From Phalacrocorax aristotelis (Eukaryota; Chordata; Aves; Suliformes; Phalacrocoracidae), in contig NC_134284.1 in assembly GCF_949628215.1 (NCBI RefSeq), positions 1,364,001 to 1,428,000 on the forward strand: a stretch of 64,000 nt of DNA. The letters are read 5' to 3'. The position numbers and the translations under genes are program-made. This document shows, piece after piece, positions 11,801-25,600 of this stretch. The notes below the pieces were generated by a model. It saw nothing but the letters and a program-made list of their open reading frames with translations, had not been told where the DNA came from and did no database searches. The first letter of the stretch is position 1. The number at the start of each line of letters is the position of its first letter.

Positions 11801-11832
11801 GTCCTTTCCAACCTGTGTGATTCTGTGATATA
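8805..11832 (+). mobile_element. CR1 LINE, about 3.0 kb, 5'-truncated
   Basis: This is a non-LTR retrotransposon of the avian CR1 family. It begins inside ORF1, whose C-terminal SGNH-esterase-type domain is readable up to 9078 (VIFSSILPVRGKG, then DGIHLSKRG holding the catalytic DxxH). ORF2 follows. The apurinic-type endonuclease runs from about 9200 (TNAHSLGNKREEL, VTETWWD, DRQGRRGGGVALY, LMGDFNYPD). Reverse transcriptase runs from about 10020 to 11750 (NVTPIYKK, NYRPISLTSFPGKVMERI, VYLDFSKAFDTV, TSGVPQGSVLGPMLFNIF). ORF2 is broken by several in-frame stops and frame changes. Part of the endonuclease C-terminus appears deleted after about 9700, and the catalytic FADD box reads FAGD. The 3' end GATGATCCCTGAGGTCC...ATTCTGTGA is the CR1 hallmark. 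The copy is dead, and older than the two other CR1 copies here. It fills most of the spacer between the galectin-like gene and PLEK2. Confidence 0.95.
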
Positions 11833-12808
11833 CTCACACTGCCCTCTGAGAAAAATCATGTCTAAACAGCACAGCAGATTCAACTGCACTGAACTTTTTC
11901 TTACATTTAGAAATATCTAAGTGAAGTTTACTAGGCAAATAATGGAAAATTTAATGGCTTAAAATAGAAAAAGCAGAAGTCAGAACTGCAATTAGAGTTC
12001 GCAGTCCCAATGGTGCTCCACATAAATGGACTTACGGTGATAATCAAGAGGAAAAGCCTTGCTTTTATGGCTGAGTAATGTCTTCCAATATATTCAGCAC
12101 CAGCAATTGTCTAGAATAACTGCCACTGGTCCAATTTGATACTCAGAATCCTGTACTGCTACAGGCCATTACCAGCACAAGAATAACCTATGTACTGGAG
12201 AGGAGGGGGCTTTGGTCATTTCCAGCCTAAGAGAGAACCAAATGGTGGAGCAGATGGATGGACAGACAGACCCCTGGTTTGTTTTGCAATAGTGATTATC
12301 CTGGCAGCTGGACTGTGGCTTAGCACAAGACTCTTGTGGTATACCAAGAAAGGCAGCTTCAGACACAAGGACCTTTCATGACTTCAATTCAGTCAGTCTT
12401 AACTAATTAAATTTATAAGCCCCTTCATAAAGCGGAAGGGAGAAAGACATTTCTGCTTTAGAATAAAGCACAACCTGGATCTGTCAGATATAGACTGAAT
12501 ACTTGTACAAAAGAGTTCTTTTCTTCCATCTTGGAGTATTATATCTCATTGTTTTCTTGTAAGGCCCCATTTTTCTGTATCCACCTTGGTTAGATGAGAG
12601 ATGTTAGATAAGTTCTTGGTGGGGAGTTATTCTGGATCTACATGAATCCTAGGCACCTAGGATGCTGTTATGCCAGGAATTGCTAGGTGCTATAGGTATA
12701 CAAATAACAAAAATAGACTATCTAAGGGAAAAACAACACTCCCAGACAATGGGAGCAGGAAACGTGGTCACAAAAGTGACTTGTCATTTGGCATGGAGGC
12801 CACCTTAC
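11833..12808 (-). other. PLEK2 3' flank, probable 3' UTR
   Basis: Sequence downstream of the PLEK2 stop codon on the minus strand. No clear AATAAA was seen on that strand; ATTAAA is present at about 11951. No coding signal is evident. Confidence 0.4.
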
Positions 12809-15800
12809 TCATGTCAGTGGTTTGATTGCCTCGATCCACTGTGCTCGCTCTGTCTTGGAGCTGGCCTGGATATAATAATGAACGTCATTTTTGGTGATGA
12901 CTTTGAAGAGGTTGCCTTGCACATTGCCCTTCACTCCTGCAGAGGAAAAAAAATGACATATCAGGAAGGTGCACAGAGAAATGCTTTGTGGCAAACATGA
13001 AGCTTCATAAGGAAAATTTTAATTTAGTGAATTAGGGTATCAGACCTTTCCATTTTATCATGGATAAGACATCTAAAGCTCTTTTGTCTTTGATTTCCCT
13101 TCTGCAGAAGTCTGTACTGTAGTACAGACATCCCTCACATAAACTGTATGAACTACTGTGTACTATGCTTCATATATAAAATAGCTGCTGTTTAGATGGA
13201 GAACCTTACTTGAGTTATACAATGGAGGGATGGACTCCCTACCAGTTTGTGTAGCAGATTAGATTTGGTCCCACCCATCTTCGTGTTCCTCTTAGCAGAG
13301 AGCTCTATTGTTCATCTTGGCCCCCCACCCTTGACCATATCTTTTTCAGACCCTGTCTTTTTTCTTTAGAAAGATGCTCCGTATTCAAGCATCTTTCCAC
13401 ACATTGTGCTTACTGTCATAAAATAAATTGCTTTACCAGCAGAAACACTTACATGTGAAGCTGAGGTTCTAGACAAATGCCTAAGCTAAGCCTATTCACT
13501 AGCAAAACTGGTTTTTGTGTTCTTGTCCTTATGTCTTCCCTACATTTGGGTTCTAACAGATCAAAAAGGAAAAGGTAACAGCATAAGTAGAGAGGACACA
13601 AAAAAAAAAAGGGTGGCATCAGGGGATGCCTCAAGACTTTGAATTAAACAACATCCAAAAAGAAGGTGTTTCCTCTTTGTCTGTTACCTCTGGAATATTA
13701 ATCAGTGTTTTAGGACTGTCTCAGAGGTCATCTGACTGAGAAAAGCCCATGAAAAGGGGAACACCCAAGATATGTGGAAATAACGCTAAAAAAATCCCCT
13801 CTGGTGTGAAAAACCCAGCAATATGGGGATTTTTCTATCACACACCCCTTCCCTTTCTTGCAAGGGGCGAGGAAAGGGCACAGCCTACTTGTGCATACAG
13901 ACAGCCACACACACAAACTCACACCCAAAGACTGTATTGCTATGGCATAAATATATATGTATGGAAGTTGAGAGGCTCATGCTTACCTGCTGGGACTCCG
14001 TTGTCCTCCAGAGCTGAGACAAGACAGCCACGAAGAGAAAATCCACCTACTGGCCTGTTTTCTTCCTGCAAAGAAAAAGGAAATGAGGCTTAGCTGGAAA
14101 ATATAATCATTAGAATAATTTCACATAGCACATCATTTATTTTTGTGAAGGTGGATATGTACTGCCAGTCCTTCCAGAAATAAAACACCCACGTCACAAG
14201 AGAAATCAATTAGGACATGTAATTAAATGCATTACTATGTTGTTTCAGTCTCAGATGTTTCTCTGATGCAGCTGGGAATGGTGGAGATCGAGGGTAGGCT
14301 AACAATCACATTTCGAGCTTACGTATAGTCTTATCCATAATAACCCATATTAAAAAAAAAAAAATTCTGCAAGTTTTTAGCTTCTCACTGAGACTGTATG
14401 GGAAAAATGTGACTGTTCTCACTAGTAGGCTGGCTCTCTTGTCTGATCTTCAGTCCTGCAGTTGGAGTTTATAGCATTACAAGGGTGAATTGCAGTGCAA
14501 AAAGAACCCACAAAGAAACAGGCAACAAAAAATGAACCAGCTCCATAAGCTCTTTTCACTGTTGTGTTGTTTGTGTTTTCTTTGAAAGTCACATAGAGCA
14601 TTTCTATACATGTTCTTTTAGCAATCTGTTGGGTGTTGTGGTACCCCATACATCTGGCTGATGGCCCCACATGTCTTTCTAGGTTGCTCATATTGATTAT
14701 TATGTCCATTAAGATAAATTCTACTATTCCCTGAGCAAGTTTAAAACTGAGTAGCAGAAATTCTTATAAATACTTTGGCATCAAGAAGACCCTGTTCAAT
14801 GTTGGTATAAGAATGTAATAAAATCTCAGTAGCAGTATGACCCTCAAGCAGTGGGATGTCAGCCCAGAAAGATCACAGCCCAGGAAGAATCCCTGTGGGA
14901 GCATGGTCCCAGCCTGTGTGTTTACAGCAAAAGACCAGTCCCAAGAAAACTGCTACCCCTCGGCTAAGGAAGAGGAATCTCACTGGGAGAAAGACAGGAG
15001 GGGAGATGCAGGAATAGAGAATCTACAAGGACAAGCTCCTAGGGTAAAGCCAGTGAGGCCTTATTCCCCAGGAAATGGAGAGAGGAACCCGGAAGGAGAT
15101 CTTGGTGAGAGAAACATTACAGTGTAGTTGTATTTTCATATAATGTTTATGTCTGAAAGAGGATTTCTGGGGGAGTAACTCCCTGCTCACATACCTTAGT
15201 GGGGTCATAGTAGTGCAAAAAAGCAGGATCAGCTCTTAAAACAAATCGTCTCACCTTCCAGTTTTTCCTCTTGTGCCCCTGCAAAACCAGAAGAATTCCA
15301 AGTTACCACCAGAAAATACCTCTTGCAATGGCCATTTTGCTGCAGGCTGCAGGGGAAACCTAAGTAGGTATTGAAATAAGAGGTTTTGGAGCCAAAAGAG
15401 AAAAATGTTTTCTGACACCTTTGTAACTCCCAGGACTTTCTGTTTAACAACCTTCTTCATGCATTGATAATTCCTTCCTCCCTCCCTTCTTTGTGCTAAG
15501 AACCAAGAAAGCAGAGTGACAGGACCAAGTGATTATGTACCTGATTCCTGCTCCTAATTTCGATTAAATATGGGTCTTGGATTAAAAACCCATGCTGTGT
15601 GTGCTCTGAGGGGATTATGTCAGGTCCTTTTGCAGCTCTTCACACTTTTCCCCCCAGCTGCTGCCAGTGCAGGGCAGCACCGCAAGCCTCTGCCAGGCCT
15701 GAAAGCATCCCCCGGCTCCTGAAGGTCTGGTGGAGGGGCCCAGGGCCAGCCTAGGGCTGGGGCGGCCAGGGTCTGCCCTTACTGCTGCTGACCATGAGGA

Positions 15801-18800
15801 GAGGCTCCAGGGCGGCTCTCACGCCCTGCGGTGATGCGGAAGCTGCCCTGCCGGCCCTGTGGGAACTCCCAGCAGCTCCTGGCATCCAGCCCCCTGCCAG
15901 CCCTCGCTGCACCCTGGCAGTCGGAGGAGGGAGGCTCGGGGAGCAGCTGGTGATCCAGTTTGCACCACAAAAATCGGAGCTCAGGGTACAAAGCTCCAGA
16001 GTGGAAATATGGTCGTGTGGTCTGAGTAGGGCTCCCTTTGCTGACGGCTGTGTTATACTCCAAAACAGCTTGATTTATCCTCGCTCCCTTGTTCGTAGCA
16101 AGGGTCAGAAACTAAATCTTGCAGACTAAAGGTGGGATCCTGTTAAAAATTCCGGCTAACAGGTAATTATGCCCAAAGAAAACAGGTTACACCACCACTA
16201 GAACATCCATGTGTACATGAGTGACTGTCCCCAGGTTAATGTCCACTTCATGCAAATCTCAGCCTACTCAGCTTTGAAATTTGTTGGTGGCCAGCAGAAC
16301 GTCAGAGCTGCTCACACGGCCGGGGTGTGACAGGTTAGACCAGAGGAACGATGGATCTGCTTGGAAGTCAAGGTAACAGGTCTGGTAGGGTTTGGAGTTT
16401 GTGCGGGACTTTTGCTTTTGATACTGTTTTACACCTTTCAGTATACACTGAATATATACAGAATATCCAATTAATCCTGCCTGAGCAGCAAGTTCCATAG
16501 CTCACTTCGTTATAACTAGATACTCTTCATATATGATCTCTGGTAGCAGTACTGACAGGCAAGTTGGCTCTGCTGGCCACAACTCTCCAGCCATGCTCAT
16601 ACCAATTATATTTATTCTCTAGGAAGCCCTAAAAGCTGTAATTTTTCTCATTTCCCCGTGAAGGTTGGAAGACTTTACCTGTTTCACTAAGAATCCTTGT
16701 TTCACAATTGTGCCACTTAATTCAGAGATGTTAAATTGTAGCCCTTCCTTGGAACTGATGTTTTTCTTACTGCTCTCAGCCTGCAAATAGGGAAAAGATG
16801 ATTCCGCTTTTTAATTTAAACACACTGTTAAGTACAAAGTTCTGTATTTTATTTTCCTTGAGCTGTTTTTAGCTCATTTGTCCTGAGTAAGTTCTACTCC
16901 ATGCCCCTGCTGCTCAGCTCAGCAGGTCTGAGATTTACAAGCAGCAAGTTACATCTGTAAAGCCTACACACAAGCTGTGGCCTTGAGTGTTAGCAGAACA
17001 CCAGCATGGCCTCTGTTAAATGCAGACACAGCACTACACCCGAGGGACACACCCCTTCTAATGCCTAATTATGTAATTTGTAGATCGCTGCATATCCATG
17101 TAGCTATTTGTCTCCAGCAAAAGTGTTAGTGCTTCTGAAAGCCTAGAGCTGCTCCTTCTGTGTCTGCTTTCACAGCCTGCGTATTTTGCTTTGGTTGCAC
17201 GCTGTGCATGACCCCTTTCCCACTGCCCCAGATCAAGTGAGGGGCAGAGAAGGTGTCTCTGTTGGCAGCCACATCACTTACAAACATGTACAGTGCAGTG
17301 GAGTCATCGAGGAACTGCTCAGAGAGGTCGCTGTAGCGCGTGGCCTCAGTGCTGCGGGCTCCCACAGGCTTGACAAAGTTCTCCTCCATCAGCATGGATG
17401 CCAAGGTGACAGCCTCGAACCGTGACACAGCAAAGCTATTGGAGATGAGCCAGTCCACCAGGGCAGAACCTGCAGGGAGAAAGGCAGGTCTCATACCAAG
17501 GCAACATGCTTTTCCAAGGTGAGACAGATGATCTCCTGCCACACAGGCCTTCGCTTGCCGAAACATTTTGGCACCATCACAAAGACTGTCAACAAAGCAC
17601 AAGATCGACCAAAAGTGTGGGGTCCTACGTGTGCTTCCATATATCCAAAGAGCAAGAGAGAAAGGTGTAGGAATGCTTGGCTGCACCACAACTTTCCAGT
17701 GGGCCACAACTGATCCCACCAGGAAGGCAGTACAGTAGCTCCCTTGTCACCGCAATGTGACACGTCGGATGCGAGGAAGCTCTTTTGCCTGCAGCAGGTG
17801 TACCTGTGAAGGTCTCTTTGTATCTGTTGCCTTGCTCCAAGTTGCGGGTCAGCTTAATTCCAGTACTACTGTCACACATTCTCTCCACTATGTGGCTGTA
17901 AAAGAGAACACAGGACAACGTCACTAGAATAGAAAGACAGGCAGAAACTGTCACATACTTCTGTCAGTGCCTGGGATGCCCTAATGATTACCAACATAAA
18001 GATGGGAAACAGTCTAGATACTCCCCCATGAGTTTTATCCCAAGTACAATGCAGGAAAACTTTATTGTCCCAATAGCAGCACTAAACAAGATGCCTCACA
18101 AAGTATCTTTCAATTTAGATCTCTTCAAACTGAGCTACAGTCAGCCTCCATTTACCTTCTCAACACAAGTTAAATTAATGCAATTTTTCTCTTTCTTAAT
18201 AATCTGTCTATTCCCTCTTGTTTAACATGATGTACCTTAAAAATTCTAGTCTGGACTCCAGCTATTGGCTTTGAAAGCTCATCAACATGGCATGAACAAT
18301 TTCATTGCTCAGTCTTTCCCTAACATTACATCTTCCAAGGTAATATATCTCCCCAATAAGAACCTCTGCTGCTGACTGGGAAGGTCGTCAAGCCAGCAGT
18401 GAGATGCCTGTGCAGAATCCACATACCCCGCCTCCCCCCAAAATGCTGGTCAGTAAAAAGTGCATCCCTGTGCCCTGGCAAAAGTGTGTGCAAACCTAGA
18501 GCAGAGCAGCCAGTTTGGAGGCTGCTGGCCACGCAGGAGGAGATCTGTGCAGAGAAGCGCTTCCCCGTCCATCAGCTCAGGCAACTCGCAGACTACAGCA
18601 ATAGCAGAAGGAGAAACCATATACACTTACTGGAGGCTGATATTCTCTAGCAGTTTGAAAGAGTTCTTCATTCTGTGAAGCTCCTGTACCTGTACTGGGT
18701 GACCAGCATGAATAGCTCCAGTGATGTCCAAAGCCCAAGAGTCTCGCTCCTCCCTGGAGCAACATTCAAGGAAATAGTCTGTGTTGGTTTTTGTCGTCAG

Positions 18801-21800
18801 TTTGATAAGTAGCTGTGGAGAACAAAGTGCAAAGCAATAACATAATTTAGCTCTTTTCCTCCACTTGCATTTTGCTTCTTTTGGCACTGGCCCAAGTGAG
18901 ACAAGTAAGTCTGATATGGCATTCCACCTGAGCAGTACAGAACAATTCTTGGCGAGAAGGGTGGTGGGTTCAACTCTGAGGTTTTTTGCTTCCCCCCACT
19001 CCAAATCCCTGGGTTTTCAGTTCCAAGAAGAGTTGGCATGCATGGAGCTTGTGGTACTTGCAAGAGAGCAGACCACCTAGATGCTGGATTACATAGGACT
19101 GTGCTGCTGACTATGGAGCTTTTTCACATCCAGACCTCTAATTTCTCAACAAGTACAAACTCTCCCTAGGCTCTTTCTGCCATGAAAAATAATGAAGAAG
19201 TCAGCAAATTCTAGAGTCATTTCCCTTCTGGCCCCACTCAGAGGAAGTCTGGGTGAGCAGAGAAGTACAGGAGGCACTTTCCCTTCCAGAGCTCCCTTGC
19301 TGGAAACTTGCCACAGTAGAGAAATCCCATTGGCAAAGGAAAAGGGAATTTGACCTGGCTGCCTGGGAGCACTGTGTGAACAGAGCCAGGGTTTAATGCA
19401 ACTACCAGAGATAAGTTTCCTTTCTTTCCCATTGTCTTCAGATTTTATTGAGCGGTTTGTGCCCTCCCTCCACACACTGTTGGACTGATGTGTTTGCATT
19501 TACTCTTCCCACTGTGTGTCTGAGGGTGTGGTTTGGGTTGGTTTTTTTTTTGCTAATGGCTGTGACTCAGATTTGGGCACAGGGAACAGCAAAGGCACAA
19601 TAAGGGAGTTCATTGCTGGTCCTGGTTATACTGCTAATGGCAGCTTGCTTTTGGCTGAGCCTAATTCTGGAAACACATACCCCAGTGATACGGTTGCAGT
19701 AATCAAAGAAGTCAGGACAAGAGGAAAAGACTAGGGAGAAGTTAGAAAGTGAACATCATTGAGAAGGGATTTTTCCAGTCGTACCGGTCTGTTCTCATAT
19801 TCCAGGCATGGACAAGTAATAGTGCAGCCATCCAAAAGAATCCTGCCCTTTGGAGAAGGCTCCTTCTTGCCTCCTTCAATTTTGTAATAGAGCAGCTTAT
19901 CCTGAAGCAGAACGAACCATCTCACTTTCCAGTTACGAACAATATGTCCCTAGAGGGGAAGAAATCCACGTAGCTGACTTTAACATGAGCATTGAGAAAT
20001 GACCGTATTTTCTTTTTTTGGGGGTGTGTGAAAATACCATAAACTGACAGGAAACTGTGTCAAAAGAAACACAAGAAGCCATCATGAGTTCTGTTCTCCC
20101 TGAAACACACATTTTTAGGAACCAAATAGCACAGCTTCATCACTATAAAATCATGAAGCAGTACAAAGGTTCTTTGTTCTTTCTCCAGAAAGGACATCTT
20201 CTTTGCTGGCAAGAATTGTTTCTTGCAAAAGCTTACGTGAATTATCTCAAAGAACTGTCACTTAGGCGCACACCTGCCGACCAACAGCACCAGGCAGGAA
20301 CAGGGCTAAATCCAAAATGTGTGAGGGCTCTCAGAGACAAATTCCTCCTCTCTCCAGTGACCCTGGGTGGTGTTTGATGTGTTTTGTTTGTCATTTTGAG
20401 GTGGCTGTAGGTGCCAAGTGGTTTTGAGAGTGCTTTGCTGGGTGAATTGGCATTTCCTTACATCCCCTTTTACTGCTAACAAGTGGTTTATTTCTATCCT
20501 ACCTGCCTCCAATCTCCTGGGCTAACATGTTCCCTGTGCTACTGTTTCCAGTAAAGGAAATATGCTTTTTAATGGCAAAAGACTGAATGAAGGCTGCTGT
20601 CAAATGCCTCCTGGGTTATGCCAGAATACAGACAAAATCTCTTCTTTCCCCTCTGTAAACAGCCCCTGGCTCTCTTTAGTCTGGCAGTACAGGAGAGCAA
20701 ACCCAGCAAGGGCTGGCACTGACAGGCTCAGTCCTGTCTGACAGTGTCAGGTCCAGCTTCGCAGTGCGAGGAGCTGACTTGCATTCCTACAGGCCATGGC
20801 GCGTTACAGCCAGCAGGCGAAGCACTGGGCAGAGGAAGCTCTGACACCTGGGAGAGGGTGGGCATAGCTAGAGGAAAGGAATGTGCAAGGTCCAGTTGTA
20901 GCAGGAATTGAAGCTCATTAATTCTCTATGAGTAAAGGGGAAAAACAGCAATTTCCAAGAAATGGTGGGGTAATGAGTCTCTAAAATCCAGGGCGTTTTT
21001 GCTCTAATGTCTTCTAGTCTATACTAAATACAATTTATCTAACTTGGATTTGTGCTCTCCTTCCCTTTGCCTTCTTCCGTGTTTTTTTTCACCTGTTGTA
21101 AAGCCCCTTGGCCCTTTGTCCTGGAGAGTGTGTTCTTTGCTATGGCTCTCTTCTTTCCTTCTTGGAGATGTCCTCCTTTTCAGGAGGTTGCCTTACATTT
21201 TTTTTCTGTATCTTTACCTGACTTCCACACATTTACTTTGTATTTATAATCCATTACAATACATAATTCAGTCATTTATAATGCTTTTAGATCATCTCCT
21301 TGCTTCTGCTGTCTTCTTAAGAATGGTCCATTTTCTTTACCTGTTCCTACCCCTTCCTCATTTTTTTTTTGCTCCAGATTCCTTGTTCCCTTCTCCCTCA
21401 GTTTCCTTTAGGTATCTTCTTTGTGGTCTCCTTCATATCAAACTCTGTGTCTTGGTGATGTTGTACAGACTGCTGATAGTTACAGCTCAGCATGCTGCCC
21501 GTAACTGATTCCTTTCTACATGCTTGGTGCTTTGGCTTCCCATCTTGAATTCAGTAGTCACCTAAGGGCCACAAAATACAACCATAGCCCAGTGAGGCGA
21601 GCAGAAGCTAGGACTGCTCTGCCCTCACTGCAGAAGGGAGAATGAGGAATAGCTTGGGCTGTGCAGCCCTTCTCTGCATAGAGCATGGCTTTACATGGCA
21701 TGGGGCTGGCCGGCCAGGAGACCTGCCAGGAGAGCTCCTGACCATGAAGCATTACCTTCATGTTAGCACCAGAAGCACTGCCACGTACTGTAGCAAAGCA

Positions 21801-22658
21801 TTTCTGAAGGCGTGGCAAAGCTTTGAACAAACCTTTGAATCACATTTTTTTGTGTGCAATCAAGGACCATATTAGTCACTGAGATAGGGTCTTGGTACTA
21901 AAAGCAGCTTCTGTCCCTTGCTAAGTTGCCCTAAGTCCCAGCTATGACTGACTTGGTCCTATAGGAGAAGCGTTGGAAAGGCTGAGATCAGTGGCACCAT
22001 CTTGCAGTGCTTTTCTCCACATTTTGGCTAAAATTTTCTACAGTGCAGCTTGAGGGGTGTGGAAGAAAAGTTATTTCAAACACATTTCTATGTTGCATTG
22101 TTCTGATCCTCTTCAAAAAATAATCTGTTCTCCATACTCTCATATGAAATGGGAAACCTTGCTTAGCTGGGTTGCTAGAGAAGGCACAAACTATTAAGAG
22201 ACTGTCTAAACATCTTCCCTCTCTCCATCCTCCCATGGCCGCTTCCCCTGCTGCCACGTAGCCATTTCCCAGGTAGTTTTTTACGTGCTTTTTGCAGAGG
22301 TGTGCCCTAGGTGCAGACATATCAGCTTTCTGGTACATGAATAATCCTGATAGCTAATTCACTTTCCTCTGAGTAAATGCTAATAACAGGGAACTTAAGG
22401 GAGGGCAGTGAACACCTGCAGCTCATGCAGCTCCGCTGGCAGACATCTGTACAGACCTGGAGGAGCTCCTTTCCTGGGAGCAGGCAGCAGCCCCTCAAAC
22501 CCAGTGCCCAACAGGCTGCCTTGCCACGAGCCCTGGCTTGATCCACTCCCTGCCCCGGAGCTGCTTCCACATTTGAGCTGAACTGCGTGAGGAGGAACCG
22601 GAGCACTTACCCGTTTGACGAGGAAGCCCTCCTTCAGAACTCCAGCTGCTTCCTGCAT
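12809..22658 (-). CDS. PLEK2: PLEK2 (pleckstrin-2), complete
   Basis: Nine coding exons in transcript order: 22611-22658, 19785-19949, 18631-18812, 17804-17895, 17282-17469, 16679-16780, 15195-15278, 13987-14065, 12809-12936. All borders are GT-AG and the phases join to 355 aa (human is 353, recalled). The N-terminal PH domain covers about residues 7-103 (VLKEGFLVKR, GHIVRNWKVRWFVL, KGRILLDGCTITCPC). The DEP domain covers about 140-223 (GSALVDWLISNSFAVSRFEA, LASMLMEENFVKPVG, QFLDDSTALYMF). The C-terminal PH domain covers about 250-355 (GHKRKNWKVRRFVLR, GVKGNVQGNLFKVITK, HYYIQASSKTERAQWIEAI). The start MQEAAGVLKEGFLV is two residues longer than the human one. Pleckstrin-2 binds D3 phosphoinositides through its PH domains, associates with membranes and cofilin/actin, and acts in cell spreading and red-cell enucleation. 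Unlike platelet pleckstrin it lacks the PKC-phosphorylated linker. Model is firm. Confidence 0.96.
14066..16678 (-). other. PLEK2: PLEK2 introns 6 and 7, no extra genes
   Basis: Covers the introns flanking the 84-nt exon at 15195-15278. A moderately GC-rich patch at about 15650-15960 gives open frames on both strands, but these lack family resemblance and splice support. No repeat is recognised. Confidence 0.5.
19950..22610 (-). other. PLEK2: PLEK2 intron 1
   Basis: A 2.66-kb first intron, donor GTAAGT at 22610 and acceptor TAG ending at 19950. It holds pyrimidine-rich low-complexity sequence (about 21050-21450) and no identifiable coding or repeat element. Open frames on the plus strand here are chance products of the pyrimidine bias. 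Confidence 0.6.
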
Positions 22659-25600
22659 CGTGGCCAGCCGGGAAGAGAGCTGAGTCCCTGCTGAGAAGCG
22701 CCTGAACCCTGGCAGCCTCTTCCTCTGCATGCGATTTGTTTAAGCTCATCTTTCTTTGCTACCCTCCTACTCCAACGTGACGCACTTTCCCTTCCTCGTT
22801 TTTTTCTCCTTCTCTTCCTACCTATGAGACATTAGTTAAACAGTGAGCTGGCTCTGATACATTACCTGCCCTCCGGGAGGTAAAACAAAGGGAAGTCTAA
22901 AAAGGATCTGAAAAGAATTTCACAGAATTTACTATAGCAAAAAAACACCACTGAGTGAGTTGGCCAATATAAGCAGCCACATGATGACAAGTCAGGTATT
23001 GCATGGGAGGGAGAAGCAGAATTATAAAACTGCATCCCTCAAAACATCAGACTAATCAACTCTACCACTTAAGAATTCTCATCTAATGAACACATCTCAT
23101 AGGGATTCCACAGATCAGAACATCTTAAGTGTAACATACAGAATATTATGATTACAAGGAGACTTTTACAAACCTTAAAATAATTTATTTTGCTAGAAAT
23201 TTATTTTTACCTAAGAAGCCCACTCTACTTCCAGCGACCTCTGGGCACATAAGAGTCTCAACATAATATCCTAAATCTGTACATAAGCAACTCTTTGGAC
23301 TTTGGGCAAAGCAGTCTGATCAATGAACACTGTGCAGTGACCTCTCATAACACCCGAGCACCTGTGAAACGGTGCCTTTTTTTGTGTCCAAGTATGAGTT
23401 TAGATGTTTATTGCATTTTTGAAGGCTTTGGGCATGATAAGTCTGATAGAGTTATCAAATCTTGTCCTGATGAAATAACCCAGTATTAGTATTTCACACA
23501 GTGTTACTGTTTAAAAGTAGTAGTCTGCTGTACTGTTAGCATTCCCTGACTTGTACCAAAATTAAGGTGAAATGTGTGGGCAGAGCGAGGGGCTGTGATA
23601 AGAAACAGGGTGCAGAGTATAACAAATAAGCAAAAGCACTCGCCATGTAAAAAGTCCAGAGTTCAGTAAGACAAATGTGAATAAAGTATCTCTTAGTCTT
23701 CACACACCGGATCAGATTACTGGTTACAATTTCATGTACTGGAGGAAAGGAGCAAACAAATATTTCTTTATAACTTTTAGCAAGGAAAAGCAAGACACCA
23801 AAGAATTCAAACATGACAATGTACTGGAGGTGTCCCAGAGAGCGGTCCTGCAGAGGTCGTGGAAAAGACAATGGGTGACTGTATGCTACTTGAAGTTAGA
23901 AAAATCGATTGCTGTATAAAGAGAAAGCATGCTGGCTGAGATTTCAAAAGCATCCGGCCCATATGGAAGTTCCCCAAGGGAGTGGCTCCTACTGCACTCC
24001 CTTTGCCACTTTGGAAAAGGCAGGCAGCCATGAGGCAACTGGCTGCGTAAGTCATGTCCCTGTTGTGTTTATTCTTCAGTCCACCTAAAGTAAGTACAAT
24101 AAAACAGGGCACCTAGAAAAGTATTTTTTGCTATAGGTATGTAGTATTTTCAAAGATATAAATGGAAATTTTTGCAATTTTTTTTATATTACTGTGGCCT
24201 TAAAATATAGCAGAAACGGACTGAATGTATTTCTTTTAATTTAAAAAATAATCTCCATCTCTGTGTATACACATAAATACACACATAAAAAATAAAAGTT
24301 GTACTCAAAAGCAGAATCTTGGAAAAAACACTGATGCATTCAGCAGGAAAAAGAAAAATCTCAGCTCATGATGTTCTGTACATGAGAATTACACTTGAGA
24401 AAAAAAGAAGGAAATTTGAGTCTAGGTACACAAGAGACATGACTGCTGCGTGTATTTCCTCTTTATATAACCAGCTCCAGGAATAGAGTGTTCCATCGTT
24501 TGGTATTTGAGGTCTGACTTCACATTGTTTAGCTTGTTACTGCAGGCAATTTATAACAAGGTGGGTGAGATAATTTCATGCTAGTGAGGACAGGCAGAAG
24601 CTTGCAGGGGTCTCTTGCTCAGACAGCGATCTCGGAATTGCACCATAACCAGGCCTCACCAAAGGTCTGAGCAAGCTCTTTTCCTCCAGCACGCAGACCA
24701 CCCACAACCCTGCAGACAGATCCTGGCAAAATTATCATTAGCAATGAAGCATTTTACCGTCAAACTGCTGGTGAATAGTGAAACATATTGCCCTAGCTAG
24801 CTGCTAAACAACAGGTTTTGTATCAACTACTTTTTGTAATCTAGAGCTTTCACTTTCTTCAATACCTTAGATACTTACAATACATGCACCCCCTCCCCCG
24901 TCTCATTCTGCACTTATTCAAGGCTAAGAAATTGCCCCTATATTGCTCCCTGAGGTTGAGTAAACACAGATCTCTCAGACAGCTTTGCGAGAAAAGGGTC
25001 ATAAAATGTAAAATGAGTCAGTAGGTCTGGGTTGCCACATTCACCTGTGCACTGGGAAGGCAAGCTCTGGCATTGAAATCTCTCAGCAGAAAAGGATGTG
25101 CTTTGATCCCTATAAATCCAGGGAGCTCCAGAAAACTCAATGAGGTTTTCTGTGGAACCTGAAATTCACTGCAAGGACTTCCTGTTTCCTCAGATCCATT
25201 TTATAGTGGTGTTTTCCACATTGGCATAGTATTGCAACAAAAAAGCACAGTTGAGTGCTTGACATTTTCCCATTCCAAGAGACTCCAAAGCACTTTATAT
25301 GCTATAGAATTTGCATTGGGATGGCTAGGAAGAGCCAGCTGCAGGCTTTGGGACTGTACGACACTACTCACAGTTAAAGGTAAGGGCAGGAATAACCAGA
25401 TGCGAGCGCAGACCATGCTATTCCAGCTGGCCAACCTGACAGACATTGCTGGTACCTCCAGGTCAGCCCCTCAGGAAGCCACGAACAGCTGATGAAGAGA
25501 AGCTGCCCAAAGGACAACCGCCATTGCATGCTCTGCGATGCCCATCACATCTCATCGCGTGAACAGTGGCACACGGGTGATTACATATACCCAGCTTTTT

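Noticed and set aside
21044-21508. A 154-codon Leu/Phe-rich open frame that looks like a membrane protein
   Set aside because: It lies in PLEK2 intron 1 over a pyrimidine-rich tract, which produces Leu, Phe and Ser codons by composition alone.
25232-25492. Open frame of 86 codons with a flanking motif resembling the tail of an ancient SINE (minus-strand AAAGTGCTTTGGAG)
   Set aside because: The resemblance is too short to name a family and the frame has no protein signature.
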